64,000 nucleotides of DNA from contig NZ_KB903435.1 of NCBI RefSeq assembly GCF_000379765.1, positions 186,110 to 250,109 of the forward strand, written 5' to 3'. The notes below the pieces were generated by a model. The model was not told the DNA's origin. It searched no databases and saw only the letters and a list, made by a program, of their open reading frames with translations. The first letter of the stretch is position 1, and every line of letters begins with the position of its first letter. A program made the position numbers and the translations under genes. Shown here one piece after another: positions 63,731 to 64,000 of the stretch. The stretch comes from Flexithrix dorotheae DSM 6795. GTDB taxonomy: Bacteria; Bacteroidota; Bacteroidia; Cytophagales; Flammeovirgaceae.

Positions 63731-64000
63731 TAATGAATAGTCCTGAAAATACCTTACAGATTTCTACAGTTTTAAATGAATAAATAATTTGTATTATTTT
63801 AATATTGATATAAATCTTCTAAGATGATAGTTTTCTTTTTTCGTTTCTTTCTTTTTTTCCAGTCTACGTTTTTCCATTTTTTTTTGAGTGGGCCCTCCAG
63901 GCAATAAGCCTGGGTAGGGGTGAGGTAATCTATACTGGCATGAGGTCGAATATTATTATATTTTTCAATATTTCTATTGATGATTTCTTTGACCTCTTTA
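63731..64000 (-). mobile_element. Third IS3-family element, cut by the window edge
   Basis: Starts directly beside the outer element, with TAATGAATAGTCCTG..CTTACAG possibly its end, similar in plan to the outer element's left end. Only its 3' part (orfB C-terminus) is in view. Confidence 0.55.
63799..64000 (-). CDS. IS3-family transposase OrfB, C-terminal part
   Basis: Open from the window edge to a stop at 63799-63801, about 66 residues. It reads KEVKEIINRNIEKYNNIRPH and DYLTPTQAYCLEGP, the end of the IS3 integrase-type domain, then a basic tail with WKNVDWKKRKKRKKK and ILEDLYQY. The tail pattern matches that of the degenerate orfB at 61155, so both elements belong to the same IS subgroup. 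The 5' part lies outside the window, so intactness is unknown. Confidence 0.8.
   Translation of the reverse strand, partial: KEVKEIINRNIEKYNNIRPHASIDYLTPTQAYCLEGPLKKKWKNVDWKKRKKRKKKTIILEDLYQY

Larger units (their letters stand above)
61076..63733 (-). mobile_element. Old IS3-family element, interrupted by a second IS3 element
   Basis: Imperfect terminal inverted repeats TAATGTCTTATGGCAAAA (from 61076) and, as reverse complement, TTATGACTTGTGGCAAAA (63705-63733) bound a minus-strand IS3 element. Its orfA survives at 63323-63685 and its orfB as broken frames at 61155-62063. The newer element at 62082-63317 sits between orfA and orfB and explains the unusual length. No clear target-site duplication could be fixed by eye. 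Confidence 0.75.

Overview
The window looks like chromosome of a Bacteroidota bacterium, most likely a Cytophagales-type marine or soil member. Four things point there: AT-rich DNA with few Shine-Dalgarno sites; TTG-N20-TAnnTTTG promoters; family signatures such as a one-protein hybrid two-component system with propeller repeats, a 57-residue Hc1-type histone-like protein, paired DUF1080 and Gfo/Idh/MocA proteins and phosphate-selective-type porins; and Bacteroidota-style IS3 elements. No tRNA, rRNA or CRISPR array was seen.

Layout. 1-7987 (minus): a chemosensory operon, MCP - CheW - CheY - CheA - REC/histidine kinase - CheR - CheB, with CheB running off the left edge; a porin lies just upstream. 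10170-14920 (plus): a WYL regulator with two small ligand-binding or DUF proteins, then a PadR regulator translationally coupled to an FtsX/MacB permease behind two direct repeats. 14931-22254: DinB, a Tat-exported aminotransferase, a secreted Ca-motif protein, and a propeller sensor ending in a SpoIIE phosphatase. 22473-23840: an orphan cas6, twin palindromes and a candidate small RNA. 23838-30897: PBP4-type carboxypeptidase, a phage-type antirepressor, a lipoprotein flanked by short hairpins, a flavin amine oxidase, a secreted Hint-domain protein, the Hc1-like protein and a small secreted protein. 30959-37986: a predicted 3-keto-glycoside locus (Gfo/Idh + DUF1080) divergent from a hybrid two-component regulator. 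37994-41634: phosphotriesterase-like lipoprotein, thioredoxin, HNH protein, aldehyde dehydrogenase.

42026-45197 is the most interesting part: a Kdo (LPS sugar) gene set in which kdsA is followed 3 bases later by a fusion of a fructose-6-phosphate-aldolase-type transaldolase with a KdsD-like CBS pair, then a KdsC-like HAD phosphatase and a HEAT-repeat protein. The SIS isomerase domain that normally carries such CBS pairs and makes arabinose-5-phosphate is not present here, which suggests an alternative supply or control of that precursor.

45276-61064 holds mostly single genes: YHS, GMC oxidoreductase, LamG-OmpA, PhoD, a second-type SecA with a hydrophobic C-terminus, FkbM methyltransferase, MsbA-like ABC exporter, envelope proteins, DinB, and an NAD-dependent epimerase. 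61076-64000 is an IS3 graveyard: one IS3 element (plus strand) sits inside an older minus-strand IS3 element, next to a third related copy cut by the right edge.

All family calls come from reading the translated sequence; no database search was run.
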